A program made the position numbers and the translations under genes. A DNA stretch of 64,000 bases from Flavobacterium aestivum (GTDB lineage Bacteria; Bacteroidota; Bacteroidia; Flavobacteriales; Flavobacteriaceae), in contig NZ_CP113977.2 in the NCBI RefSeq assembly GCF_026870175.2, forward strand, positions 3,286,001 to 3,350,000, given 5' to 3'. Below are positions 43,325 to 49,954 of the stretch, one piece after another; within the stretch, counting starts at the first letter, position 1, and every line of letters begins with the position of its first letter. The notes beneath the pieces were generated by a model, which saw nothing but the letters and a program-made list of their open reading frames with translations, made no database searches and was not told where the DNA came from.

Positions 43325-43350
43325 AAAAATACGCTCAAAGGCGTATTTAT
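43325..43350 (-). terminator. Intrinsic terminator upstream of the moron
   Basis: Stem AAATACGC/GCGTATTT, loop of 6, followed on the minus strand by a T7 run. It ends transcription of the two small genes 43354-43816. Confidence 0.85.
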
Positions 43351-43353
43351 AAA

Positions 43354-43602
43354 TTATCTTTCTATAATTATCGGCTTAGGAGGTAAGTGCATACACAAAT
43401 CTTTTAACTTTTCTATAAGTTCATCTTGATTTTTTACAAGTTGTTCAATAATGTTGTATGGATTTTCACCCCTTATCAAAGATTCAATTATTGTAATTGT
43501 CATTGCGTGACCTCGTTCACCTTTCTTATGAAACTCTTTAGTAAAATTATCAATAATTTCAATTCTCTTTTTTTCGTATTCTTCTTTTGTAAACTCAGAC
43601 AT
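43354..43602 (-). CDS. Small helical phage protein
   Basis: 82 residues from MSEFTKEEYEKKRIEI (an upstream in-frame ATG would add 10 residues and overlap the previous gene). Entirely helical and charged: NFTKEFHKKGERGHAMTITIIESLIRGENPYNIIEQLVKNQDELIEKLKDL, then LPPKPIIIER. No membrane segment and no known domain. Second gene of a two-gene unit closed by a terminator. Confidence 0.55.
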   Translation of the reverse strand: MSEFTKEEYEKKRIEIIDNFTKEFHKKGERGHAMTITIIESLIRGENPYNIIEQLVKNQDELIEKLKDLCMHLPPKPIIIER

Positions 43603-43615
43603 AATATTAATTTCC

Positions 43616-43816
43616 CTATTTAAATTCATCAATTTGTCTTTTTAATTTCGCACATAATTCGTATTGCTCATTTTCTTTAGCAATTAATAATTCACTTTCT
43701 AAATCAGATACTTTTATTAGTTCGCTATATTGGACTTGTGTAATTTCTTTTATTTCTACACCGCCAAGAAATACCGTAATATCTTTCCAGCCGTATTTAT
43801 TTTCTTTACTTCCCAT
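43616..43816 (-). CDS. Small protein with a UVR-like C-terminal motif, apparently leaderless
   Basis: 66 residues. The second half, SDLESELLIAKENEQYELCAKLKRQIDEFK, resembles the UvrB/UvrC interaction (UVR) motif with its YExAAxLRDxI core. The first half is a short beta-rich part (GWKDITVFLGGVEIKEITQVQY). A TATATTTG box ends only 4 nt before the ATG, so the mRNA would start at or very near the start codon. The UVR comparison is a resemblance only. Confidence 0.55.
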   Translation of the reverse strand: MGSKENKYGWKDITVFLGGVEIKEITQVQYSELIKVSDLESELLIAKENEQYELCAKLKRQIDEFK

Positions 43817-43820
43817 AGTT

Positions 43821-43828
43821 CAAATATA
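43821..43828 (-). promoter_or_regulatory. -7 box of a leaderless promoter
   Basis: TATATTTG on the minus strand immediately after the T-run of the early-operon terminator and 4 nt before an ATG. The expected start site falls on the ATG itself. Confidence 0.5.
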
Positions 43829-43831
43829 AGC

Positions 43832-43869
43832 AAAAAAAAAAGCGAACGGTGTACAAATCCGTTCGCTTT
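43832..43869 (-). terminator. Terminator of the phage early operon
   Basis: Perfect 11-bp stem AAAGCGAACGG/CCGTTCGCTTT with a 9-nt loop; on the minus strand it is followed by a run of ten T. The first strong terminator downstream of the early promoter, 9.3 kb away. Confidence 0.9.
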
Positions 43870-43900
43870 CGTCCAACTAAAAAAATAAAAAAATGAAAAA

Positions 43901-44119
43901 CTATAATTCTTCTATAAGTTTGTCAATTCCTTCGATAGCAGCTTCCAAATTTGAAAAACATTCTACTTCTTCCCATTCTTCCCATTTAGATATTATACCC
44001 TTTTTCTTTTCGATGCTACCTTCAATAAGATTTGGTTTAATCTCTTCTTTAGCGGCATTAAGCTTTGTTCTTGTTTCGTATAAGAAAGACTTTAAAAGTG
44101 CAGTTTTCATCTTAGTCAT
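43901..44119 (-). CDS. Small acidic/helical early phage protein
   Basis: 72 residues (or 69 from the second Met). TALLKSFLYETRTKLNAAKEEIKPNLIEGSIEKKKGII, then WEEWEEVECFSNLEAAIEGIDKLIEEL: two helices around a Trp/Glu-rich turn. Last gene of the early operon, directly before its terminator. Overlaps the stop of the preceding small gene. Function unknown. Confidence 0.55.
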   Translation of the reverse strand: MTKMKTALLKSFLYETRTKLNAAKEEIKPNLIEGSIEKKKGIISKWEEWEEVECFSNLEAAIEGIDKLIEEL

Positions 44120-44273
44120 AATAACATATTAAAGCCTTGTGTTTTTCATCGTGGCGGTCAAAAAAAGTGGCATGATGCACAACTGATCCAATCTTAGTGA
44201 TTCGTTCAAATTCTTTCGCGAACTCTTTATTCAATTGTTCCTGATCTATGTTTTCAATTGTTCGTGTTTTCAT
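44112..44273 (-). CDS. 53-residue early phage protein
   Basis: 53 residues (TRTIENIDQEQLNKEFAKEF, then SVVHHATFFDRHDEKHKALICYYD). It overlaps the genes on both sides (20 nt and 8 nt), the close packing expected for a translated early gene. Phage-size, His/Asp-rich, no recognised domain. Confidence 0.5.
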   Translation of the reverse strand: MKTRTIENIDQEQLNKEFAKEFERITKIGSVVHHATFFDRHDEKHKALICYYD

Positions 44274-44469
44274 TGTTGATTAATTCTGTTATTACTTTTA
44301 GTTTGTATGGTCCAGGACAAAATAGACAATTGTAATCTTCCAATCCCATGCTTTTGGCAATTTCGTATTCGTCTATTACTTCAGCCATTTTATGTGGTTG
44401 GCTATATATCATTTGAGTAATTTTTTCCAGTTCCTGAAACGCCTGACTTTTTAATATATTTTCTTCCAT
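44254..44469 (-). CDS. Small early phage protein with a CxxC pair
   Basis: 71 residues. A helical N-terminus (LKSQAFQELEKITQMIYSQPHKMAEVIDEYEIAKSMG) is followed by NCLFCPGPYKL, a single CxxC motif that could bind a metal as a dimer. Overlaps the next gene by 20 nt. Unknown function. Confidence 0.55.
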   Translation of the reverse strand: MEENILKSQAFQELEKITQMIYSQPHKMAEVIDEYEIAKSMGLEDYNCLFCPGPYKLKVITELINNENTNN

Positions 44470-44518
44470 AACGCTAATTTAAAATTTGATATTTTGACCT
44501 TATTACGGTTTCCCACAA

Positions 44519-45049
44519 TCAGTATTTTAAGTTTGTCCAATGGATCAATTTACCTTTATAGAACTTTTGCTTTGATGCTGTTATTTTTGGGTAGAAGTAT
44601 TTAAAAAAGTCTTCCCAGGAATCAAAGCCATCGTTTAACGCAAATTCCAATCTTTCATTATAACTAAACAATTGCCTGTCGTCGATTGATATTTCAATTA
44701 AGTCAGAATGTGCATAAGTCATAAAGACTTCTTGTGTGCTAACCACTGGCAGAACCGGCGCAAACTGAAACATGTCCGACTTTTGATTGTTGATGAAAAA
44801 ATGAATAAGCTTTCCAGACTTCCATCTGTCTTTTTCATCGTCCCGCAATGTGTGAATTTTGGGGTTTGTAATCCTTTTGTATTCATCAGGAATCCAATCC
44901 CAATACCCCAAAAATTTTATTTTATGAAGCCTTAAATATTGCTGATATTCTGTGTCGCTTTCATAAACATCTCGCAAAAGTCCTTCCCAAATCTTTTCAA
45001 TAAAGTAGGTGGGTTTGTCACCAATTTTTGTACTAAATGGCAGTATCAT
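44519..45049 (-). CDS. ASCH/PUA-like early phage protein
   Basis: 176 residues. The pattern MILPFSTKIGDKPTYFIEKI, then ITNPKIHTLRDDEKDRWKSGKLIHFFINN fits the ASCH fold (K.hTiR...RWk.G..ihf), a PUA-like RNA- or nucleotide-binding domain common in phages. The remainder (IEISIDDRQLFSYNERLEFALNDGFDSWEDFFKYFYP) carries the typical late acidic/aromatic stretch. Start overlaps the preceding gene by 4 nt. Could be an RNA-binding host-takeover factor. Confidence 0.65.
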   Translation of the reverse strand: MILPFSTKIGDKPTYFIEKIWEGLLRDVYESDTEYQQYLRLHKIKFLGYWDWIPDEYKRITNPKIHTLRDDEKDRWKSGKLIHFFINNQKSDMFQFAPVLPVVSTQEVFMTYAHSDLIEISIDDRQLFSYNERLEFALNDGFDSWEDFFKYFYPKITASKQKFYKGKLIHWTNLKY

Positions 45050-45399
45050 TTTTTTTGTTTTAAGAGCTTATGGATTATTTCACCAACTGTCATATCATCG
45101 TCCAAATCAAAACTTGTAGTTTCAAAGTTTATACTTCTATAATTAAATGGGTTATGACCACTTGTTAAATTATACTTTGCAACAATTTTTATAGCTTCAG
45201 CATCGTCAGTTACTAATTTGATTTCCTTTTTTTCGATAGCTCTGTATATTTCACTATGCTTTCCTAAAACTTCACCAAAATAGACTTCTATTTTACTGCT
45301 AATTAGTTTATCTACTTCTTGTTTAGCAGCAATAAAGATGCCCTCTAAATCTCCACTTCTGCCGTAATTGGCACTAAATTTGTAAATTGCTTTTTTCAT
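45046..45399 (-). CDS. Early phage protein of unknown function
   Basis: 117 residues: IYKFSANYGRSGDLEGIFIAAKQEVDKLISSKIEVYFGEVLGKHSEIYRAIEKKEIKLVTDDAEAIKIV and an acidic end (SFDLDDDMTVGEIIHKLLKQ). Soluble alpha/beta, without signal or membrane segment. 2 bp after the preceding gene and overlapping the following by 4 nt. Confidence 0.6.
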   Translation of the reverse strand: MKKAIYKFSANYGRSGDLEGIFIAAKQEVDKLISSKIEVYFGEVLGKHSEIYRAIEKKEIKLVTDDAEAIKIVAKYNLTSGHNPFNYRSINFETTSFDLDDDMTVGEIIHKLLKQKK

Positions 45400-45401
45400 A
45401 A

Positions 45402-45776
45402 TTATAAAACTAAATTAAGTTGCTTTTCTTCTTTTAATGGTTTAAAATCAATTATTGGATTAATCAGTACAAATTTTTGAAAACCTAATTTCAATAATCG
45501 TGCATGATAACCCCTTTCACGTTTTCCAGCTAAGACTAAACTATAATGCTGATTATTGTATTTGGGTTCTACATCATCGATATATTTTTCTAAGGGAATT
45601 ACTTCATGACATGAAACTGAAATAATTCCCTTTGCTCCACTAGAACATGAACCAACTGGCACATAGCACTTATTTTGATATTTAAATGTTTCGGGAACCT
45701 GATTGCTATTTAGCTTGTCAAAATCAACTTTTTTGGACAGCTTCTCTAATAGTTGCTTCGTTATATGATACTCCAT
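45402..45776 (-). CDS. Early phage protein of unknown function
   Basis: 124 residues: helical start (ITKQLLEKLSKKVDFDKLNSNQVPETFKYQNKCYVPVG), a Cys/Ser/Gly segment (SCSSGAKGIISVSCHEVIPLEKY) and a C-terminal HYSLVLAGKRERGYHARLLKLGF. Three cysteines and one His in the middle might bind metal. No family recognised; the conserved operon position is the only context. Confidence 0.6.
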   Translation of the reverse strand: MEYHITKQLLEKLSKKVDFDKLNSNQVPETFKYQNKCYVPVGSCSSGAKGIISVSCHEVIPLEKYIDDVEPKYNNQHYSLVLAGKRERGYHARLLKLGFQKFVLINPIIDFKPLKEEKQLNLVL

Positions 45777-45782
45777 ATTTTT

Positions 45783-46226
45783 TTAATTATCCCACCATCT
45801 TTGATTAATGAATACTTCAGCATAAGGAATCGCAGTACCTTCTTTTGTCTTCAGCTTTTTAAATTCGGGTATCTTCATGAGGAGTTTAATTTTTTCAGCA
45901 TCTTTTAGCTTTTCCCAACGCTCCTTAGCAATTTTCTTTTTGCTTAGTGGATTGAAAGGATATGTTTTCCAAAATGATGTATCAAAATCAAGATTAGGTT
46001 CCGCTTTGATAATCTCAAAATTTTCTTTTAGCTTTTCTTTCCAGGCATCAATCATTAATTGCTTACCAGGAAAATGACCCGAACAAAAAAGCCATTGATA
46101 TTGCTTTGGTGAAAGTTCGCCATCCAATATTTCAAAGCTTTTAAAAATGCCTTTTAAATCATATTTAAAACGCCATATAAAGCCGTCGGATTTACTTTTT
46201 ACCGTGTAAATTATTAATTGTTCCAT
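45783..46226 (-). CDS. Early phage protein of unknown function
   Basis: 147 residues from MEQLIIYTVKSKSDGFIWRF; a longer frame adds 36 residues that overlap the previous gene and is rejected because the ATG at 46226 forms a TAATG junction with that gene's stop. Notable segments: SPKQYQWLFCSGHFPGKQLMIDAW, LSKKKIAKERWEKLKDAEKIKLLMKIPEFKKLKTKEGTAIPYAEVFINQRWWDN. Basic, Trp-rich and soluble; possibly nucleic-acid binding. Confidence 0.6.
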   Translation of the reverse strand: MEQLIIYTVKSKSDGFIWRFKYDLKGIFKSFEILDGELSPKQYQWLFCSGHFPGKQLMIDAWKEKLKENFEIIKAEPNLDFDTSFWKTYPFNPLSKKKIAKERWEKLKDAEKIKLLMKIPEFKKLKTKEGTAIPYAEVFINQRWWDN

Positions 46227-46561
46227 TATGCTAATTTTTGGTTTAAACAATCTATCACAATGTTTACCTTCAATCTTACATAGTGATTTTCGGTATAGGT
46301 AAAAAGTTCTCTTAGAATTATTTCTAATGCCCAAGCTTCATGAAACTTCAGACTGAACTTATGTTTTTTATTTACATCAAACAACGTGGACTTTTTAACC
46401 AACTCTTTTGCTTTGCTATCAAACTTATCAGCTAAATCGAAGCCGATAGAACGATAAACATTTGTTTTTTTATCATTTGATTTTCCCATGTCGTAAATGT
46501 GCTGTAATAGCTCGTTTACGGCTAAAATGGAATCATTGTTTAACTTTATTTCTACTTTCAT
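46226..46561 (-). CDS. Early phage protein of unknown function
   Basis: 111 residues, mostly helical (LAVNELLQHIYDMGKSNDKKTNVYRSIGFDLADKFDSKAKELVKKSTLFDV, then KFHEAWALEIILRELFTYTENHY). Coupled to both neighbours by start/stop overlaps (ATGA upstream, TAATG downstream). No family recognised. Confidence 0.6.
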   Translation of the reverse strand: MKVEIKLNNDSILAVNELLQHIYDMGKSNDKKTNVYRSIGFDLADKFDSKAKELVKKSTLFDVNKKHKFSLKFHEAWALEIILRELFTYTENHYVRLKVNIVIDCLNQKLA

Positions 46562-46731
46562 CTACAATTCGTTTTAAGTTTTGATAATTCAGATTTGCAA
46601 TTTGAGCAAATAAGAACCGTCGTTTCACAGGTTAAAGTTGATTCAACTACTTTTATTAAAATGCCGTAGCGGTGGTGCTGACATTCCTTTTTCATCTGTG
46701 AAAACAAACCTTCGTTTTTATTAACTTCCAT
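46558..46731 (-). CDS. 57-residue zinc-ribbon-like microprotein
   Basis: 57 residues. Cys/His ligands in KKECQHHRYG and CSNC, the latter in VLICSNCKSELSKL, suggest a small zinc ribbon. Joined by a TAATG overlap to the upstream gene and by an ATGA overlap to the downstream gene, strong support for translation. Similar small Cys-rich proteins in early phage operons often bind host RNA polymerase or nucleases; no specific function is claimed. Confidence 0.7.
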   Translation of the reverse strand: MEVNKNEGLFSQMKKECQHHRYGILIKVVESTLTCETTVLICSNCKSELSKLKTNCR

Positions 46732-47027
46732 TACTTACTGTGATATTTTTCAATCATGCTTTCTAAGGCGAAAATTATTTTGCTAGTTTCAGTAGGTGTC
46801 ATGTCCTTCAACGGCTTTTTAACTGGAGATAAGTCACTTTTAAGCCAATTACTTAACCTTTGCAAATCTGCTATTTCGCCCCATTTATCACTATCAATAC
46901 TCCAACCGTATTGAATACACAACGAAAGTATATATTTATGAGCTTTGCTTTTCGGCTTGAAAACTGCCCAATTATCTTTGTAATCAGGTTTTGTCTGTAT
47001 CTGTTTTTGTTTCGCTGTCTGTGTCAT
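46731..47027 (-). CDS. Early phage protein, weakly GemA-like
   Basis: 98 residues. DSDKWGEIADLQRLSNWLKSDLSPVKKPLKDMTPTETSKIIFALESMIEKYH recalls the C-terminus of GemA/gp16 (DUF1018) proteins of Mu-like phages, which alter host DNA supercoiling gene expression, but the match is short. The N-terminus is Gln/Lys/Thr-rich. Overlaps the upstream gene by 44 nt. Confidence 0.5.
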   Translation of the reverse strand: MTQTAKQKQIQTKPDYKDNWAVFKPKSKAHKYILSLCIQYGWSIDSDKWGEIADLQRLSNWLKSDLSPVKKPLKDMTPTETSKIIFALESMIEKYHSK

Positions 47028-47220
47028 TTTTTACCAATTTATCAACGTTTTCAATTTTTTCATTTAAACCATCTTCATAGCCTTTTAGGTAGATTTTATG
47101 AAGATATTCGCCTGTCAATTGAGCGTGTTTTAAAGTGTCCGTAGGTAATAAGCCAGGGGGGTTATGATGGAAGTAGTCAAATAGTTTGAAGCCTTCCTTT
47201 AATTTGTCAAACTTTGCCAT
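46984..47220 (-). CDS. Small early phage protein
   Basis: 78 residues: FDKLKEGFKLFDYFHHNPPGLLPTDTLKHAQLTGEYLHKIYLKGYEDGL with a polar Asp/Thr-rich tail (NDTDSETKTDTDKT). The tail is encoded in the stretch that also encodes the N-terminus of the next gene in another frame. Function unknown. Confidence 0.55.
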   Translation of the reverse strand: MAKFDKLKEGFKLFDYFHHNPPGLLPTDTLKHAQLTGEYLHKIYLKGYEDGLNEKIENVDKLVKNDTDSETKTDTDKT

Positions 47221-47223
47221 TCT

Positions 47224-47412
47224 TTAAGGAATTAATTTAATTGTGTGAGCATTTATCCTGATGATTTTTGCTCCTGAAGCAAGCTTTTGAGCTTCGAGCT
47301 GTTTGGCTTTTTCGAGAACTGAATTTGCTTTGCTTTTTTCATGCTTCAGTTCATCGTGAATTGATAAATGTTTTGTCATAATTCCGTTTGGTTTTAATTT
47401 TGTTGTTGTCAT
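47224..47412 (-). CDS. Small early phage protein
   Basis: 62 residues, basic: IHDELKHEKSKANSVLEKAKQLEAQKLASGAKIIRINAHTIKLIP. A helical middle with a beta-like end. Three bp after its stop the next gene starts. Could start at the second Met (residue 12). Unknown function. Confidence 0.5.
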   Translation of the reverse strand: MTTTKLKPNGIMTKHLSIHDELKHEKSKANSVLEKAKQLEAQKLASGAKIIRINAHTIKLIP

Positions 47413-47430
47413 ATTTAATTAAGTTAGGTT

Positions 47431-47607
47431 TTACAAAAGCCCGTAAAATTCATTGTTCCCGCATTTAGGGCATACCATTTCTTTATATCCTTTTTCAATT
47501 TCTTTAAGTTCTTTTTCGTTATCAGTTCCAGCCCATTTGCAATTTTTCTTTGAGCATTCATAAGCTTTCGGGTTTTCACCCCGTTTTGTATATTTCCTTT
47601 TTGCCAT
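47431..47607 (-). CDS. 58-residue zinc-ribbon microprotein
   Basis: 58 residues with two Cys pairs: ECSKKNCKWAG (C-x4-C) and VCPKCGNNEF (C-x2-C), separated by a charged helix (NEKELKEIEKGYKEM). This is a complete treble-clef or zinc-ribbon layout. It starts 17 bp downstream of the tRNA-like element. A 75-codon frame in another phase of the same DNA is a shadow whose start is made of the T-arm sequence. Probably a DNA/RNA- or protein-binding early regulator. Confidence 0.7.
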   Translation of the reverse strand: MAKRKYTKRGENPKAYECSKKNCKWAGTDNEKELKEIEKGYKEMVCPKCGNNEFYGLL

Positions 47608-47624
47608 TTTTTTTGTTTTATTTG

Positions 47625-47698
47625 TTCCCTGGGCGGGATTCGAACCCGCATTCCAGTCCTTATATTTCTGATGCTATTACCAATTATACGCCCAGGGC
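47625..47698 (-). tRNA. Degenerate tRNA-like element
   Basis: On the minus strand a perfect T-arm (GCGGG-TTCGAAT-CCCGC), a 6-bp acceptor pairing (CCCTGG/CCAGGG), a discriminator region followed by ACA, and a D-loop AATTGGTA are all present in a 74-nt frame. The anticodon arm, however, does not pair: TCAGA faces GGACT around AATATAA (TAT in anticodon position). G8 replaces U8 and the D-stem needs a bulge. It looks like a decayed or modified tRNA, or a tRNA mimic. I cannot assign an amino acid with confidence. Confidence 0.5.
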
Positions 47699-47704
47699 AA
47701 CCAA

Positions 47705-47896
47705 CTAATTTTTAGTATAGAATGCTATTCCAAGAACTAATAGCAGGATTATACATAAGCCAATAGGAATTAAAAGAGGGGATAATACCCACCACCAACT
47801 CCAATCAATGTATTTTGTTAGTTTCAAGACTATGAAAACAATTGTTAGTAATCCTAAAAATCCGATTTCGCCTGATTTTGCGTTTTCTTTACTCAT
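47705..47896 (-). CDS. Small two-helix membrane protein
   Basis: 63 residues: polar N-terminus, then two transmembrane segments (IGFLGLLTIVFIVLKLTKYI and WWWVLSPLLIPIGLCIILLLVLGIAFY). Overlaps the DUF3164 gene by 8 nt. An early-expressed inner-membrane protein; superinfection control or immunity functions are possible, not shown. Confidence 0.65.
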   Translation of the reverse strand: MSKENAKSGEIGFLGLLTIVFIVLKLTKYIDWSWWWVLSPLLIPIGLCIILLLVLGIAFYTKN

Positions 47897-48530
47897 GATA
47901 TTTAATGTTTGAAAATTGTAAATTGATTAAGTTCCATTGTCCGTTTTCGTCGCGTTTCTCGAAAGTGATATAATCCTTTGAATGCGAATAGTGATAACTT
48001 TCTTTTAGTAGCTCAATGCCACGTTTCCAATTATTGTCATCGAACCGGTTTTCCATAGCATATAATTTTTGTACCAGTTGAATGTCCAGTTCATCCTTTT
48101 TACGTTCCAAAAGCGACATTATTAAATCTCGTGTGTCTGGGTCATCTGAAAATTTTGAATTTACGAAGTCAATAATATGCTTTTCGGCTTGGTGTGAACG
48201 TTCATCGAAAGTTGCTTTTCCCTGACGTTTGTAATTAACTCGCATATTTTCATGCTCAATCCTGAAGTTACCTTTTCCGTCAGCATGTCGGGAACTGTAT
48301 TCCTGAAGCAGTGAATAAATGGTTTGCATATTGTTAAAGGAATCCTTTTTAAATCCCGCTAGCATTAAATTAATTCGATCGGCTTTTGATACTAATTGGA
48401 TAACGGTTTCGGCTTTTAAACTTTCATAAGCTATCCTTTGGCCTTCTTTTTCAATTCTTTCAGACTCGCGGGCTACTTTTAATTCCGCTTCTAATTCTGA
48501 AACCGTTTTCTTTGGTTTTTGTTCACTCAT
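47889..48530 (-). CDS. DUF3164 family protein of Mu-like phages
   Basis: 213 residues. The FDERSHQAEKHIIDFVNSKF, then the long helix and DNNWKRGIELLKESYHYSHSKDYITFEKRDENGQW match the conserved end of DUF3164 (FDERLQ.Ak..I......W..ai.a...s....GSK.Yi.fy.R). The N-terminus is a coiled coil (SELEAELKVARESERIEKEGQRIAYESL). Found next to transposition genes in many Mu-like phages. Its biochemical function is not established. Confidence 0.82.
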   Translation of the reverse strand: MSEQKPKKTVSELEAELKVARESERIEKEGQRIAYESLKAETVIQLVSKADRINLMLAGFKKDSFNNMQTIYSLLQEYSSRHADGKGNFRIEHENMRVNYKRQGKATFDERSHQAEKHIIDFVNSKFSDDPDTRDLIMSLLERKKDELDIQLVQKLYAMENRFDDNNWKRGIELLKESYHYSHSKDYITFEKRDENGQWNLINLQFSNIKYHE

Positions 48531-48573
48531 ATTTATTTAAATTTTTTGGGTCTATTACTTCAATGTTATTTAC

Positions 48574-48789
48574 TTACTGCTGTTTTTCAGGTTCATTTTT
48601 AGCGAGTTGTGTGGTTACTTTAGCTTCATATTTTTCTGCAATGTCAATAGATGCTTTAAATAGTTTTTTTACTTCAGGATTCGAGTGAAAAAAGCTCGAT
48701 AGCGAAGCACATACCCTAAGTGCATTTCCGTTAATTTCTGCGAAACCTTTTTCGCTTGTGATTTCTAAAAAGATTCTTGTTTCTGCCAT
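48574..48789 (-). CDS. Small early phage protein
   Basis: 71 residues: TRIFLEITSEKGFAEINGNALRVCASLSSFFHSNPEVKKLFKASIDIAEKYEAKVTTQLAKNEPEKQQ. Soluble alpha/beta. 43 bp after it DUF3164 begins. No family recognised. Confidence 0.55.
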   Translation of the reverse strand: MAETRIFLEITSEKGFAEINGNALRVCASLSSFFHSNPEVKKLFKASIDIAEKYEAKVTTQLAKNEPEKQQ

Positions 48790-48801
48790 TTTTATAAGTG
48801 T

Positions 48802-48975
48802 TTAAATTTTGATTTTTTCTATTCCAGTTTCGTCCATTTCGACCAGCTTGTTCACGTAATAATTTCGGTTCTGAATCTTTTCGTTAAGCTGCGGATGTTT
48901 TATGTTTTCGTGGGTTATTATCCACTCGTTTAGCTCTTGTACTTTTGTTTCGAGCCAATCTTTTGTAGCTATCAT
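48802..48975 (-). CDS. Small early phage protein
   Basis: 57 residues from MIATKDWLETKVQELNEWII (an ATG 8 codons upstream would overlap the previous gene; the chosen one sits 5 nt after its stop). Helical: LNEKIQNRNYYVNKLVEMDETGIEKIKI. Unknown function. Confidence 0.5.
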   Translation of the reverse strand: MIATKDWLETKVQELNEWIITHENIKHPQLNEKIQNRNYYVNKLVEMDETGIEKIKI

Positions 48976-48980
48976 ATATT

Positions 48981-49322
48981 TTAGTTTGATGTTATACATG
49001 CTTTTTTTGCTTTGGCTAATAGTGGTTTTGGAAACCTACCAAAAATTAAGGCGGTGCATTTTGCATAAAAGTTCCTGTAATCGTCAGACGTAATGCTGTC
49101 ATAACCTTTGTACATATCGACACGTTTTAGGAACTCTTTTTCAACCTTTACGTATTCCTGTCTGAAGTAGCTGTTTAGAGCTTTGTTTGCTAATACGCTT
49201 TGAAGTTCCTTTTCATAATCGGTTACAAAGTTCATACACCACTCAAAGTATGTGTCCCAGATCATATCTTCATACATTTCGGGGGTAAAGTCTAAAAGTT
49301 TATTAATTAGTGACATTTTCAA
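48981..49322 (-). CDS. Early phage protein of unknown function
   Basis: 113 residues, helical (SLINKLLDFTPEMYEDMIWDTYFEWCMNFVTDYEKELQSVLANKALNSYFRQEYVKVEKEFLKRVDMYKGY). Overlaps the RecA-fold ATPase gene by 20 nt, so it may be functionally linked to it. No family recognised. Confidence 0.6.
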   Translation of the reverse strand: MKMSLINKLLDFTPEMYEDMIWDTYFEWCMNFVTDYEKELQSVLANKALNSYFRQEYVKVEKEFLKRVDMYKGYDSITSDDYRNFYAKCTALIFGRFPKPLLAKAKKACITSN

Positions 49323-49953
49323 TATTATTTTTTAAAATTTCTGTTCCGTGATATAAAACAGCTTTTTCTTCATTAATCGGGATGATTCCGCCGGGACATC
49401 GACCGCCAACAATTCCTGCATTTCCTACTACTCGTATGTAGATGTCCGAAAGCTTTTTAATAAATCTACCGATTGCCCCTTCAGGTTCTTTTCGCTCTTC
49501 ATGTGATAAGAAAATGATAAGCTTATCCTTATGCTTTGCCCTGAAGGCTAAAAATTTCGCCTTTGTAAGCTCGTCTGCATAAGCTGAAATATTGTCTATA
49601 AAAACAGTCTTAGGGCATTTACGTGTACTTAGTTTTTTGTCCAATGCTTCAAAATCTAAGTATGGGATAGGCTTTAGTTTTTTGTTTGTATGTTGTATTC
49701 CGGCTCTACGACAAGCAGAAACAAAAGATTTCCGAACGCCCTCTTCAGCACTTACATATAATACGTCTTTGAACTTGCTTAAATAGTCGGCCAGTTGAAG
49801 TGATAAGGTTGTTTTTCCTTGCTTTTCATTACCATACACAATCCATAAGCCTGTTGTTTCCGGTGCACCTAATGTTTCTAACCAAATACCGTCAAATTTG
49901 AATTCGTCAAAAACTTGGTCATAAACATTTTTCATATTTAATACTCGTGCCAT
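49303..49953 (-). CDS. RecA-fold ATPase of the early operon
   Basis: 216 residues. Walker A GNEKQGKTT (about residues 41-49) in WIVYGNEKQGKTTLSLQLADYL, Walker B-like TVFIDNISAY (about 112), and LIIFLSHEE (about 145) as the sensor strand, the layout of small RecA/RadA/DnaB-type P-loop ATPases found in phages. 1 bp after MuB. It could process or load proteins on phage DNA during replicative transposition. A distinct third component beside A and B; the biological role is inferred from position. Confidence 0.75.
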   Translation of the reverse strand: MARVLNMKNVYDQVFDEFKFDGIWLETLGAPETTGLWIVYGNEKQGKTTLSLQLADYLSKFKDVLYVSAEEGVRKSFVSACRRAGIQHTNKKLKPIPYLDFEALDKKLSTRKCPKTVFIDNISAYADELTKAKFLAFRAKHKDKLIIFLSHEERKEPEGAIGRFIKKLSDIYIRVVGNAGIVGGRCPGGIIPINEEKAVLYHGTEILKNNIENVTN

Positions 49954-49954
49954 A

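Noticed and set aside
47424-47651. 75-codon frame on the minus strand beginning MRVRIPPRE
   Set aside because: Its start is the classic translation of a tRNA T-arm, and it overlaps a better zinc-ribbon gene in another phase.
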